Of a DNA stretch of 64,000 bases, positions 40,902 to 50,865 are shown piece by piece. This DNA is from Linanthus parryae (lineage: Eukaryota > Streptophyta > Magnoliopsida > Ericales > Polemoniaceae): the NCBI GenBank assembly GCA_023055425.1, contig JALGPY010000001.1:143617368-143681367 (forward strand), written 5' to 3'. A program made the position numbers and the translations under genes. The notes under the pieces were generated by a model, which was given only the letters and a program-made list of their open reading frames with translations, was not told the DNA's origin and ran no database searches. Every line of letters begins with the position of its first letter. The first letter of the stretch is position 1.

Positions 40902-41529
40902 TGTAGATACTGCTTTCTGAGCTGACAGATCTTGGCCACGTGGCAATCATCCAGCACACCATATTGTGCTCCACACACACTGGATCACCAGCCGCGCTGA
41001 TCCATGTCGGGGCTGCGAGACAGGGCCCTCGCATACCACTGCACGGGACTTGTAGGGACTTAGTGGTTTGGAGGCTAGAGTAAGTCCTGTCGCGTGCGAG
41101 CCAAGCCCGCACGCGACCTTTAGTAACTGCTTTTGAGAGATATATGGCACGAGCTCCATAAACCCGGTCAATTCGGTCAAACCCGGTCAAGCCCATAACG
41201 GTTCCGGTATTCGCGCATAACGTGCTGTAACGGTCCCTATATATGAGGACGAACGTGCCGTTGTGGTTAAGCTAATTAAGCCGCCATTGATGGGCGCATT
41301 AACCACACTACAACGGTCACATTCTCCGTTATATATAGGACGTTAACCTTTCCATACAAAGGAGGACACACCAGCCATACGCGGAAGCTCTGTCAAACCC
41401 CTGTCTCTCTCTCAGACATTACTACTGCCTTACTCTCTCCCTACACACAACCCAACTCTTCCTGTGCTATTTCCGATCCCCTACTTACGGTGTACACAGA
41501 ATACTCCCCGCCGGAATCTCTTGTGCACA
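40902..41529 (+). repeat. 3' LTR of Tat element A
   Basis: 628 bp, TGTAGATACTGC to CTTGTGCACA, preceded by the purine run AGAAAGGGGGCTAA, which serves as polypurine tract, and followed by the duplication ctagc (41530-41534). About 14 substitutions relative to 11043-11670. Confidence 0.95.
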
Positions 41530-41534
41530 CTAGC

Positions 41535-42104
41535 AAACAGATAAATCACCCCCACACTGAATGCTTCGTTGTCCTCAACGAATTCAGATAGTATGCAAGA
41601 AGACTCATCAATCAATGTGTAGGACAGTAAATGAGATGGAGCATGACATACTTATATAAAAGAAACACAAAATTTAGCAAGAGAAAAAGATACTCACAAC
41701 CACCTCAAGGGTGGGGAAGAAATCACGCCAAGCAGTCCCCAAGCACAGTAGTGGTGCCACCATGCTCCTATACAGTCAATGTGTACTCGCACACCGGGGT
41801 CGACTGCCCTCCTCTTCATGAATCTGCGCATTGAGAATCCCCAACTCGTATGCACGAGTCCCTCTAAAGGTCATATGTGTCATGGCACATCGGGGTCGAC
41901 TCTCCCATATCCTGCTCCAATATGTCACTTGGAAACAAATGTTAGTCCCTCTCTCTCTCATCTCTCCAAAATAAATAAACAAAAAACATACAACTGTATT
42001 AAAAACTAACTCCCTAAATTAACGCATAAATAGGTTGGGTTGCCTCCCAACCAGCGCCGTGTAATTTAAGGTCGACGACCCGACCTAGTTACCTCAAAAG
42101 AAGT
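41535..42104 (-). other. non-coding interior of element C, part 2
   Basis: Continues C after element A. On the minus strand it has GTTGGGAGGCAACCCAACC (about 42033-42051), a motif common downstream of coding regions in Athila/Tat-type elements, and a purine run CAGTGTGGGGGTGATT (41548-41563). No coding frame is recognised. Confidence 0.6.
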
Positions 42105-43040
42105 TTAAGGAGACTTTTCTCTCCACTTTTTCTTCTTCCACCATCTCTTCTCGATCTGTCTCTTCTCAAGTGAACAAGAACAAATTCTCACAAGACGCGC
42201 AAATCTCAATAATGATGAACCCGGGTTGCAAAAGTGAAAGCTCTTCGTAAACTTTTTCTTCTTCTTCTTCCAATTCATGAAAACCGTCATCATAACGATT
42301 TCAAAAATAAGCTCAATTCTCTCATGTGGTGGAAATCTATGAATGCCTTCTTTGCCCGTTTTCTCAATTTGCGATATCTTCATTGAAATTTCAAACGGCA
42401 ACACATAAAATATAAAAGTTTGAGTACCTTCATCACCTTCGTTAGAAACACCCGAATCATCAACAATTTCAATCTCAGCATTTTTTGTATCTTCAATGAG
42501 CTCAAACGTGAGAGGCTCCAACAAATTTCCAACCGGAAAGTCAAGATAATCAATATTAATTCCATGAAGAATGCCATCAAGCTCACCGAAAATTTCATCA
42601 TGCTTGACCCTCATCTTTGACTCGAGCCATGATTCAATGGTTGGACAACTGGGAATGCACAATGGCTCATCATCCTCTTCTTTACGCGTTGGAAAGGTTG
42701 AAGCATCCTCTTGATTTGAATGGAGAACGCATTGTGCGTCCATGTGTGTTGTCTCCATTCCCATTCTTGTTGCTCGTTGTCGCCATTCTTCCACATTAGG
42801 AATCATCTCCTCAAGCATGCAACCAAGGAAGAAGAGTAACTTAGTGGGAGGGGTTGAGTCATTAGGACGAAGGGTATAACATTGTATCTCCATGTCTACC
42901 CTCTCTCTAATGCCATTCACATGGCACTCCTTCACGAATTGCTCATATGCAAGGTTGCATGCTTCAAATATGCTCGCAAAACGGCGATATTTCTCATCCT
43001 CCATGCTTCGAGTTGAATGTCTGCACACATAAAATCTCAA
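42105..43040 (-). CDS. unknown ORF of non-autonomous element C
   Basis: An open frame of 311 codons starts 73 nt downstream of the PBS, where gag normally lies. The alternative ATG at residue 13 (MEDEKYRRFASIF) may be the real start. The first 260 residues look like a folded, mostly acidic protein (EACNLAYEQFVKECHVNGIR, FGELDGILHGINIDYLDFPV, EIEIVDDSGVSNEGDEGTQ). The last 60 are very basic (WKKKKKKFTK, KRWWKKKKWREK) and may be non-coding read-through. There is no zinc knuckle, protease motif or any other signature I recognise. I do not know its function; a diverged gag or a captured sequence are both possible. Confidence 0.45.
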   Translation of the reverse strand: MRFYVCRHSTRSMEDEKYRRFASIFEACNLAYEQFVKECHVNGIRERVDMEIQCYTLRPNDSTPPTKLLFFLGCMLEEMIPNVEEWRQRATRMGMETTHMDAQCVLHSNQEDASTFPTRKEEDDEPLCIPSCPTIESWLESKMRVKHDEIFGELDGILHGINIDYLDFPVGNLLEPLTFELIEDTKNAEIEIVDDSGVSNEGDEGTQTFIFYVLPFEISMKISQIEKTGKEGIHRFPPHERIELIFEIVMMTVFMNWKKKKKKFTKSFHFCNPGSSLLRFARLVRICSCSLEKRQIEKRWWKKKKWREKSP

Positions 43041-43112
43041 GTAATACCGTGAGGTAATAATAATATTAAAAAAAATCCCTAAAGCTAATAATTCTAACTA
43101 ATTCAACCGAAG

Positions 43113-43130
43113 TCCCCGGAAACGGCGCCA
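43113..43130 (-). promoter_or_regulatory. primer binding site, tRNA-Asp type, of element C
   Basis: The minus strand reads TGGCGCCGTTTCCGGGGA, one mismatch from the tRNA-Asp PBS used by plant Athila-type gypsy elements. It lies 6 nt inside the LTR end at 43137 and sets the orientation as minus. Confidence 0.9.
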
Positions 43131-43136
43131 AAAGCT

Positions 43137-44587
43137 TGACACGATTCAACCACAAGTGTATGGTGGTCGTGTGTAGTAATATCCGGTAAACCGGGTTGTC
43201 GAACCCAAGAGACTTCTTGTAAGTTAATTAGAATTTCTTAACCTTTTGTGGGCACAACGCGTTGTTTGTTTGTCTAATGCTACTAAAATAAAAAGAACAA
43301 ATATCTCAGTTAACTATGAGTTTCTTCACAATTAACGAAGACAAGAGTTGTAGGAGTTTTCTTATAAGAGATACGAGTGCTGGGAATTCTTCTTGTGGAT
43401 CACTAGGGATGTTACGAATGTTGTCTTGATCTTTGGAACGCAAATACGCTACTCTTATCAATCGAGCATTCTACAAATTACCGAGTTACCAAGAAATTTG
43501 CCTACACTTATGATCAATTTAGACCGAGTTACCAAGCCTAATTCAATTATAAGCATGCATTATTGGACTTTAATCTACTCTTTTATCCTAATTAACACTA
43601 CCCAGTTACGAGATAATGATACGACTAGGTGATTATCTTGATTTACCGACTAGTTCTCATGGAGTTACCACACAAGTTCTAATTAGATATGTCCTAGCAT
43701 TAGCTACTTGCAAGAACAATAAGATTCATACACAAGATAATCATAAGAAGAGGAGAACGCATAATTTTAATCCAAAGAACGAATCAAAGTATCAAAACAT
43801 CCATTCAAGCAAACCCTAGATGTCCAACAAGGAATCCCCAGCAAATAAGTACTTAGCTACTACAAATCATGATCAAACTAGCAAGTTTCATGATCATCAA
43901 ACAAAAACTAAAGAAGAGAAGAAGTGAGAAATCAAACGAGGAATCCAAAGCTCCCAAGCACGCTTCCCAAGCTCCAACGTAGGTAGAATGACTCATAGAC
44001 ACGGACTACTAGGTCTAAAACAAGTCTCCAAGCTTACATCTTTCAAAATATTACAAAATAACCCCGAAAATCTGAGTTTTCCGTTCTGTTCGCACGAACA
44101 GAACAGTGTTCGCACGAACACCCTGTTCCCAGGAACACTTTGTTGTTCCTATTTTTTTCAGCTTGTTTTAGCTCCAAAATTTTGGCTAAGTCTTTTTGTT
44201 CACACGAACAAGAAGTTGTTCACAAGAACACTCTGACCAACATCATTTTTTTGTTCTTTCTTCTTGCTTCTTCCTTCTTCCTTCATACTCTTCATTCCCA
44301 AGCATCCTTTGAGCTATTCCAAAGTTCCGAAGTTCGCCTCCAATCCAACATCCTCGCTCCGAACTCCCGGTTCCTGAAATCCACAACACTAAAACATACC
44401 GGAAGATCAAATGATACAAATATAGTATAAAATATGTGAAAAAGCGCCCGGATTCAACATTGAAGATCAAATGCTCAATTATGTTCCAATTATCAAAACT
44501 TGGCCTAAAACACATGTAAATGCATCGGAAACTATGCAAAACGACAAGTAATCACGTAAGAATATAACTCCAATTATGGAGTTATCA
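43137..44587 (-). repeat. 5' LTR of element C
   Basis: 1451 bp, minus strand from TGATAACTCC (44587) to GTGTCA (43137). It is flanked on the inside by the PBS and on the outside by gattg (44588-44592). Compared with 7438-8884 it carries an 8-9 bp CTTCTTCC-type duplication near 44270-44280 and a shorter T run near 44152. Confidence 0.9.
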
Positions 44588-44592
44588 GATTG

Positions 44593-45412
44593 ATGGTCTG
44601 ATCTTCCACGAATGTATCTCTCCTTCTTTTCACTTGATTTATATTCTTTGTAAGCTTCTCTCTTTTTTAAAATTCAAACCAGTCTTTTATCTACTTCCAG
44701 CAACTGAATGAGAGATTTTAGGATCTCTGTTCCTGCAAATCCTCATCCTATTTAACTACATTTCAAAACAGCTCTGAGTAGATATCCGTTGGAGTTTGTT
44801 GTGATACGATTGCACGTTTGAAAAACCTGCAACAAAATTAAGCATAGCACCAAACAAAATCAAAATATATCACATCACTAAGTGTGTTTGGACATTCAGT
44901 TTATAAATAAAACTGAATCAAATAAATAAACTATTAACATGATTACCAATCAAATATATAAACCAACACAAACCAGTTTAAGATTTGTAAAAGTCATTAA
45001 ACAATCATAATAACAATGATCAAATCCTGCAAGAAAGAATCAAGTTAGGTTTGCGAAGACTGTCAGTAGCTCAAGGCATATCTCCAGGCCTTGGAGCTCT
45101 GAACATTCTTCACAGTTTTTCAACTGTAACAAGAGTTCTTTGATTCACTCTAATTATGATATCTGCAATATGTTAGACATATAAAGAATAGATAACAAGA
45201 ATATTTGCAACAAATATCTGATCTTAAACATCAGATTGAACACCTGCAACACAAGATTGTCAGATCACATTTCATAAGAAAGCAGTTGTCAAGGTTTTAA
45301 GGCTTTGATTAATATCTCAAGGCCTTGGAGCCTTGATGACTTAGAGAAACTTTGTCTTTCATCACTCTAAATGATTACTTCCAAAATCACACTTAGAAGT
45401 CTTGAATCAACA
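44593..45412 (-). repeat. 3' LTR of element E, proximal part
   Basis: On the minus strand this part begins TGTTGATTCAAGACTTC at 45412, directly after the polypurine tract AAGGGGGAGAT. That is the expected position of the 3' LTR start. It continues to 44593, where element C interrupts; the rest is at 6312-6956. The total LTR length would be about 1465 bp. Several AAGGCCTTGGA-type palindromic motifs occur in it. Confidence 0.7.
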
Positions 45413-45783
45413 ATCTCCCCCTTGATGAAAGAAAAAACCCATAATCTTGTGTAAATATCCCTGAAACTAGTTTTATAAGAATTAGATACCAGAATTTGCA
45501 GAATCTGAACGTGAACACATATAAACATATCACAAGTCAAACTGAATCTGAACACAAAATCACCATGATTAGAAAAAATAAAACACATTAAACCTTACAA
45601 AACACATTAAACCTTCTCCCCCTTTTTGACTTTCATCAAATAAAGGTGAAGGAATGTTGGATCATTACTCAGAGTAAAAAAACTTAAAACAAACAGTTCC
45701 TACTGAATGTCAAGGCCTTGAGATCAGAAAGAAGAGAAGAAAAAGAAAGATAGAAAGATCAAGGCTTTGGCTTTCACAATTCT
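45413..45783 (-). other. downstream non-coding region and polypurine tract of element E
   Basis: It contains the minus-strand polypurine tract at about 45413-45422 and a second, similar purine run (AAAAGGGGGAGAAGG) near 45614-45630 on the minus strand. Otherwise AT-rich with no coding frame. Confidence 0.6.
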
Positions 45784-47580
45784 TCACTTCTTCTTTGATG
45801 CTTGGCCTTTCTCTGAGCGTTTTCCAACATCTTCATCAGTTTCAGCTTCATCTGCAGAATGATAATCTTCCTTTTCTGTATCTACTTCAGCAACAAATTC
45901 ATCAATGATTTCATTAACTTTCTTGTCCTTGACTTGAACAGAATCTCCCCCTGTAGCTGCATCAACACATGTGTCTTCTTCAACATCCTCATCATCAGTT
46001 TGCTCAAATAAATCCTTTGAAGTGAGCACAACTAGAATAGGCTTCTTCTTCTTTTTCAAGAAATCTCCTAGCCTCTCATCTGAATCAACACTAGTTTCAT
46101 GACTAGTAGAAGAAGGGATATTCTCCAAACACATACCCTTGATGACAATATCTATCTTGCCATTCATCACACTCATCAAGGCTTTGAACTGATTAAAATT
46201 AGAAGACAAGTCAAATAGCCTTTGTCTGAGATCTTCAATCCCAACTTGCTGCTCTTCAAACTTGTCAAGCAATTGAGAATAATCATAATTAGCTTGTCCC
46301 CTTGATGTTGTAACCCCCTTAGGTTTGATAATTTTTTTCTCCTCAAGCTCAGCTTTAGACAACTCTGAATAAAACTTCCAATGTCCCTTTCCTGTCTGAA
46401 CCACACAAATTATTTGTAAAGCAGACTCATTAATCAACCCATATCCACCAGTTATCTTCTCCTCTCCTTACACAGGTACCTCAAAATTCTCAAAGAAAAG
46501 AGGTAGTAGGTTGGCATATGGAAGAGGATGGTTTCTGGTTCTGGTAGCACAGTAGATCATATGCTCCATAATCACTGTTGGTAGATCAATCTCAAACCCT
46601 TAACATATCAAGTACATCAGGATGAGAACCTTATCTGTTACCAACTCTCTTGAGTTTTCTCTAGGAACAACACTTCTCATCAGAATTGTGAATAAGATTT
46701 TAGCTTCACAGTTGAGCACAGAGTGTGTCAACTGTTTGGGACCAGTAGGAATATCATCTATGAAGAACATGGATTTGCTTTGTCTAGACATTCCTTCCTA
46801 TCAGGGTGATCAGCAACATTGTACTTCCTAGGAATGCCCAAGACCTTGGCAAAAGCCCTATGGTCTAGCCTTAAATCTATTCCAGCTACCTTAGAGGTTA
46901 ACAAAAGCTTTTCTTCCCCTTCTTAGACCAAATTCAGGTAAAACAACCTAGTTAGCCTAGGATAAGCTTTAGAACTAGGATTTAAAACCTTCCAAACTGT
47001 AGATTCTCTTAATTTCCTCATACAGTCAATATCCAACTTGTCTAGTAACTCCTCATAAATCAAACTACAGAAAGCAACCTTAAATGATGCATACCCTTGC
47101 ATCCAAACTCTCCTAACATCTGAACTAATAAACCAATCAGAAGGTAGTGCATTTTTACCTTGAAAACCCGTTTTGGTTGCAGCAGCAACATGATTAATCA
47201 TTGATTTCTTCTCATCAGGCTTATCCTTCTCTGGTTCTTCTTCAACAGATTTCTTCTTCCCAACAGCAGCAGACTTCTTTTTTCCTTCCTTAGCAGACTT
47301 CCCCTTTTCTTGATCTGGCTTTTTCTTGTCTCCCCCTTTCTTCTTGTCTAACCTAGAATCTCATCACCCTGTACTTCTGTCTCCTTGTGTGGATCAACAC
47401 TTGAATCTTCATCCCCTTTCTCTGTTCTGATCTTCTTTGCAGGAGGTGAAGCTTCATGAAAACACTGTGTCCCTTCTGAATCCGAGTCAGAAATTGATCT
47501 TCTCCTTCTTGTTGGCCCTCTTCTTAGATCTAGCAGAAGGCTTACCCTGTTGTTGAGTCCTGGCTGATTTGCGCTCCATT
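45784..47580 (-). pseudogene. additional (env-like position) ORF downstream of copia pol, degenerate
   Basis: Translation from an ATG at about 47580 gives MERKSARTQQQGKPSARSKK, a strongly basic start, then Lys-rich stretches and a globular segment at 47201-46923 (GFQGKNALPSDWFISSDVRR, LLDKLDIDCMRKL). Further on come segments resembling a plant-specific transposon protein (FAKVLGIPRKYNVADHPDR). The last open piece, 46437-45784, is acidic and Lys-rich with a likely coiled coil (LLDKFEEQQVGIEDLRQRLF) and ends in a basic GKRSEKGQASKKK tail. Stops and frameshifts separate the pieces. Its place after pol matches the env-like ORF of SIRE-type elements, but I see no signal peptide or transmembrane segment, so 'env-like' refers to position only. 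Confidence 0.6.
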
Positions 47581-47865
47581 GTGGAATTAGGGTTTTGGGA
47601 GAAGATTAAGATTGAGAGAGAGAGAACAGAGAGACGTAAAAGATTGAGAGAGAATGAAGAGAATAGAGAGAAAAGCCCTGACTTTCAGCTTAAGTAGGTT
47701 GAGAAAGAGAGTTTAAAAAGGACTCTTCTAAAATCCACATGCAAAACATATCTAGAAGTTATTTTAGAAAATTCTCTGATTAATTCAAATATTATACAAT
47801 TATCTAAAAATATAATATATAATATTTGGTGATCCATTTATTTAACAAGTAAAATACACAAATGT

Positions 47866-47982
47866 TTCAAGACCTTGGAGAAAAATCTCAAGGCCTTGAG
47901 ATTTTTTGCAGTATTAAAAATTTCAAAGCTTTGAACTATACTTTCAAGGCTTTGGAAAGTATAATCTCAAGGCATTGAGATT
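47866..47982. repeat. cluster of AAGGCCTT-cored palindromes between pol and the extra ORF
   Basis: Within about 115 bp there are a perfect 26-bp palindrome (47881-47906, core TCAAGGCCTTGA), a perfect 14-bp palindrome TTCAAAGCTTTGAA (47922-47935), a hairpin with ACTTTC/GAAAGT arms (47940-47960) and an almost perfect 20-bp palindrome (47963-47982). The arms differ from hairpin to hairpin but stay complementary. Confidence 0.8.
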
Positions 47983-47986
47983 TCAA

Positions 47987-49572
47987 TTAATAATCACTCC
48001 CCCTAAATGCATCCTTGTTTAACATACCCACCTCAAGCCTTAGGGATGCAAACCTATCATCTGGCAAAGGTTTAGTGAAAATATCAGCAATTTGTATGAT
48101 AGTAGAGATAAAAGATAGAACAACATCACCTTTTTCTGCATGATCTCTAAGGAAATGATGCCTTACATCTATATGTTTGGTTCTTGAGTGATGTACTGGA
48201 TTCTTAGAGATTGAAATGGAACTTGTATTATCACAATTAATAGGCACATTTCTGAAATCATAGCCAAGATCTCTAAGTTGTTGAGCAATCCACAACACTT
48301 GAGAGCAACAAGCTCCAGCTGCAATATACTCAGCTTCTGCAGTTGATAATGCTACAGGGTTTTGCTTCTTAGAATGCCAACTAATTAGTGAAGAACCAAG
48401 AAACTGACAACATTCAGAAGTACTCTTCCTATCCACTTTGTATCCTGCAAAATCTGCATCTGAATAACCACTCAACATAAAGTTAGATATCCTTGGATAC
48501 CAAAGCCCCAAGTCTTTGGTTCCATTCAAATATCTAAAAATCCTCTTAACAACAGTTAAATGAATTTCCTTAGGATCTGCTTGAGATCTTGCACACATAC
48601 AAACACTAAACATAATATCAGGTCTACTAGCAGTTAAGTACAGAAGTGATCCAATCATACCTCTATACTCCTTTTGATTAACACTCTTACCATTTGAATC
48701 CTTGTCTAAGGATAGTGAAGAACTCATAGGAGTTTTAAGTGCATTGGAATGTGTATTGTACTTAATCAACAAGTCCTTGGTATATTTTCCTTGATGTACA
48801 AAGATTCCTTTCTTCATTTGTAAAACATGAAGTCCAAGAAAGTAATTCAGTTCTCCCATTAAGCTCATCTCAAACTCCCTGCACATTAGCCGAGAGAACT
48901 CTTTTGAAAGAGCATCATTAGTAGCACCAAAAAGAATATCATTACATAGATCTGAACTACTAACAAGTCAGTTTCATGATGTTTAATGAAAAGAGTTTTA
49001 TGTACAAGACCTCTCTTGAAATCATTGTCAAGTAAAAACTTTGAGAGTCTATCATACCAAGCCCTTGGAGCTTGTTTTAAGCCATAAAGAGCTTTGTCTA
49101 ATTTGTAAACATGATCAGTGAAGTTTTCATCTTTAAAACCATGAGGTTGAGCTACAAAAAAATCTTCTTGTAAATAACCATTCAGAAAAGCACATTTGAC
49201 ATCCATTTGATAAAGCTTTATGTGTTTGTGAGATGCAAATCTGAGAAGTATTCTAATAGCTTCTAACCTGGCAACAGGAGCAAATGTCTCCTTATAGTCT
49301 ATACCTTCTTCTTGATTGTATCCTTGTGCCACAAGTCTGGATTTGTTTCTTACCACTTTACCATTCTCATCAAGCTTATTTATGAATACCCATCTTGTTC
49401 CAATAACTGATTTCTCTTTTAGTCTAGGAACCAGATTCCATACCTTGTTTCTTTCAAATTCATTCAGCTCACTTTGCATTGCAATGATCCAATCTGCATC
49501 TTCTAGTGCTTCTTTTGCATTCTTAGGCTCAATCAGTGATACCAAAGCACTAAAAGCACATAAGTTCTTCAA
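47987..49572 (-). pseudogene. copia reverse transcriptase and RNase H of element E
   Basis: RT runs from 49572 to about 48890: KVWNLVPRLKEKSVIGTRWV, then RLVAQGYNQEEGIDYKETFA, MDVKCAFLNGYL and KALYGLKQAPRAWY. At the catalytic YVDD motif a single base is missing (about 48944), so the frame shifts after IYV. The next frame (from 48886) resumes with MGELNYFLGLHVLQ and carries the RNase H: SGYSDADFAGYKVDRKSTSE, STAEAEYIAAGACC, HIDVRHHFLRDH, and the C-terminal signature IADIFTKPL. The order and motifs are standard Ty1/copia. With the active site destroyed the enzyme is dead. The rest of the frame is well preserved, so the mutation may be relatively recent. Confidence 0.9.
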
Positions 49573-50865
49573 CTATCCTCTTGTCTGAGTTCCAGTAGTT
49601 GGATCATATATGATATTGTCTGCTGGATGATCTGCAAGATACTTAAATTTCTTCCTTGGTGTCCAGGAATATGTTCCTTCAAGGCTTTGAGTTCTTGAAG
49701 CAGTAGAAGGAGCATCATAGAAAGTTTCAGTTTCAGTCTCAAGGCTTTGAGATTTTGGCTCTGCAGGAGGTTTAAGGCCTTGAGATTCAACTGACTGATT
49801 CTGCATTTCAGTTTTGCCTTTTTCTTCCTTCACAATGTCATCATCAACCTCATGCTTGTTCAAAATAAGATCTGCAAAACTTTCACTCAAATAATCCTTA
49901 GTACTTTCATAAAAAAACACATGAATACTCTCTTCCACAATCTTGGTTTTTCTATTGAAAATTCTATAAGCTTTGCTAGTTTGAGAATATCCAAGAAATA
50001 CACCTTCATCACTTCTAGCATCGAACTTACCAAGATTGTCTTTACCATTATTATGCACAAAAACAAGTACAACCAAAAGGTTTGAAATAAGAAACACTAG
50101 GCTTCCTGCCTTTAAACAGTTTATAAGGAGTCTTTTTCAAAATAGGCATGATCAACATCTATTAAGCACATAATTGGCAGTATTAACAGCTTCTGCCCAC
50201 AAATACTTTGGCAAATTACTTTCAAGAAGCATGGTTCTAGACATATCCTCAAGTGTCCTATTTTTCCTCTCAAATACTCCCTTTTGCTGAGGAGTTCTAG
50301 GTGCAGAGAAGTTGTGTGTTATGCCATGCTTTGCACAAAATAAATCAAATTCAAGCTGATCAAATTCCCTACCATGATCACTTTTAATAGATGCAACATG
50401 CAAGTTTTTCATAGTTTGAAGCTCTTTACACAGTCTAGAAATTCAGATTAAGCTTCAGTATTGTCTCTAATAAGCATAACCCATGTAATCTAGAATAATC
50501 ATCTACTACAACAAGCATATACCTCTTACTTTTTGAAGTTTGAAATCTCATAGGACCACACAATTCCATATGAATAAGTTCTAAGGGTCTAGAAGTACTT
50601 ACAAAGTTCTTTCGCTTGAATGAGCTTCTTGTTTGTTTACCTTGTACACATGCCTTGCAAATCTCATCATCTGAGAATTTTGTGATGGTAATCCTCTTAC
50701 CAAGTCCTTTGAGATGAGTTTATTGTAGGTGTGTATTCTAATATGCTCAAGCTTTCTATGCCAAAGCTTTGAATATTCCTTCGGGGCCTTGAGGCACTTC
50801 AACTTGTCACCTGCAATACTGTTAGTACTCATAGCATATAAATTGTATGATCTAGGAGCAGTGAG
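49573..50865 (-). pseudogene. copia GAG-pre-integrase, integrase and INT-RT linker of element E
   Basis: From right to left on the minus strand: GAG-pre-integrase (SKLWHRKLEHIRIHTYNKL, from about 50832), an integrase core piece (SDHGREFDQLEFDLFCAKHG, RTPQQKGVFERKNRTLED; 50412-50152) and the post-integrase linker (NNGKDNLGKFDARSDEGVFL; from 50097), which ends in a low-complexity acidic stretch with repeated QSLE/QGLK motifs before RT. The second Asp and the Glu of the DDE triad are visible, but the region between pre-integrase and core (50412-50599) is frameshifted. Coding similarity stops at 50865, where repeat F begins. Confidence 0.85.

Larger units (their letters stand above)
11043..41529 (+). 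mobile_element. Tat-lineage Ty3/gypsy retrotransposon A, interrupted by B
   Basis: Flanked by the 5-bp duplication ctagc (11038-11042 and 41530-41534), inserted in element C. Components: LTRs 11043-11670 and 40902-41529 (628 bp each), gag-protease, pol split at 16577/31918 by element B, hairpins, a 54-bp repeat tract, and two antisense ORFs between pol and the 3' LTR. A second RNase H domain and antisense ORFs downstream of pol identify the Tat lineage. It is defective: the RT active site reads YVDY, pol is interrupted, integrase has a stop near its end, and the antisense gene is broken. About 14 LTR-LTR differences by eye. Confidence 0.95.
6957..44587 (-). mobile_element. Athila-like Ty3/gypsy element (C) with aberrant left end, interrupted by element A
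   Basis: Minus-strand element: 5' LTR 43137-44587, a tRNA-Asp-type PBS, one ORF (43040-42105), long non-coding sequence, a polypurine tract and the 3' LTR 7438-8884. It is flanked by gattg (6952-6956 and 44588-44592). No RT, RNase H or integrase is present in its about 3.7 kb of interior (43136-41535 plus 11037-8885), so it is non-autonomous. Left of the 3' LTR is a 481-bp piece of the LTR in reverse orientation (6957-7437), and the target-site duplication lies outside that piece. Element A occupies 11043-41529. Confidence 0.8.
6312..50865 (-). mobile_element. SIRE/Maximus-like Ty1/copia element (E), interrupted, minus strand
   Basis: The outermost element of the nest. On the minus strand, reading leftward, it has GAG-pre-integrase, integrase, RT and RNase H (50832 down to 47987), then an extra ORF region downstream of pol (47580-45784), a polypurine tract (about 45413-45422) and the 3' LTR, which is split by element C. 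A coding region between pol and the 3' LTR is typical of the SIRE/Maximus lineage. Removing 6957-44592 rejoins the LTR, with gattg present once. The 5' LTR, gag and protease are missing here because the element is cut at 50865 by repeat F; they may continue outside the window. All ORFs carry frameshifts or stops. Confidence 0.75.
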
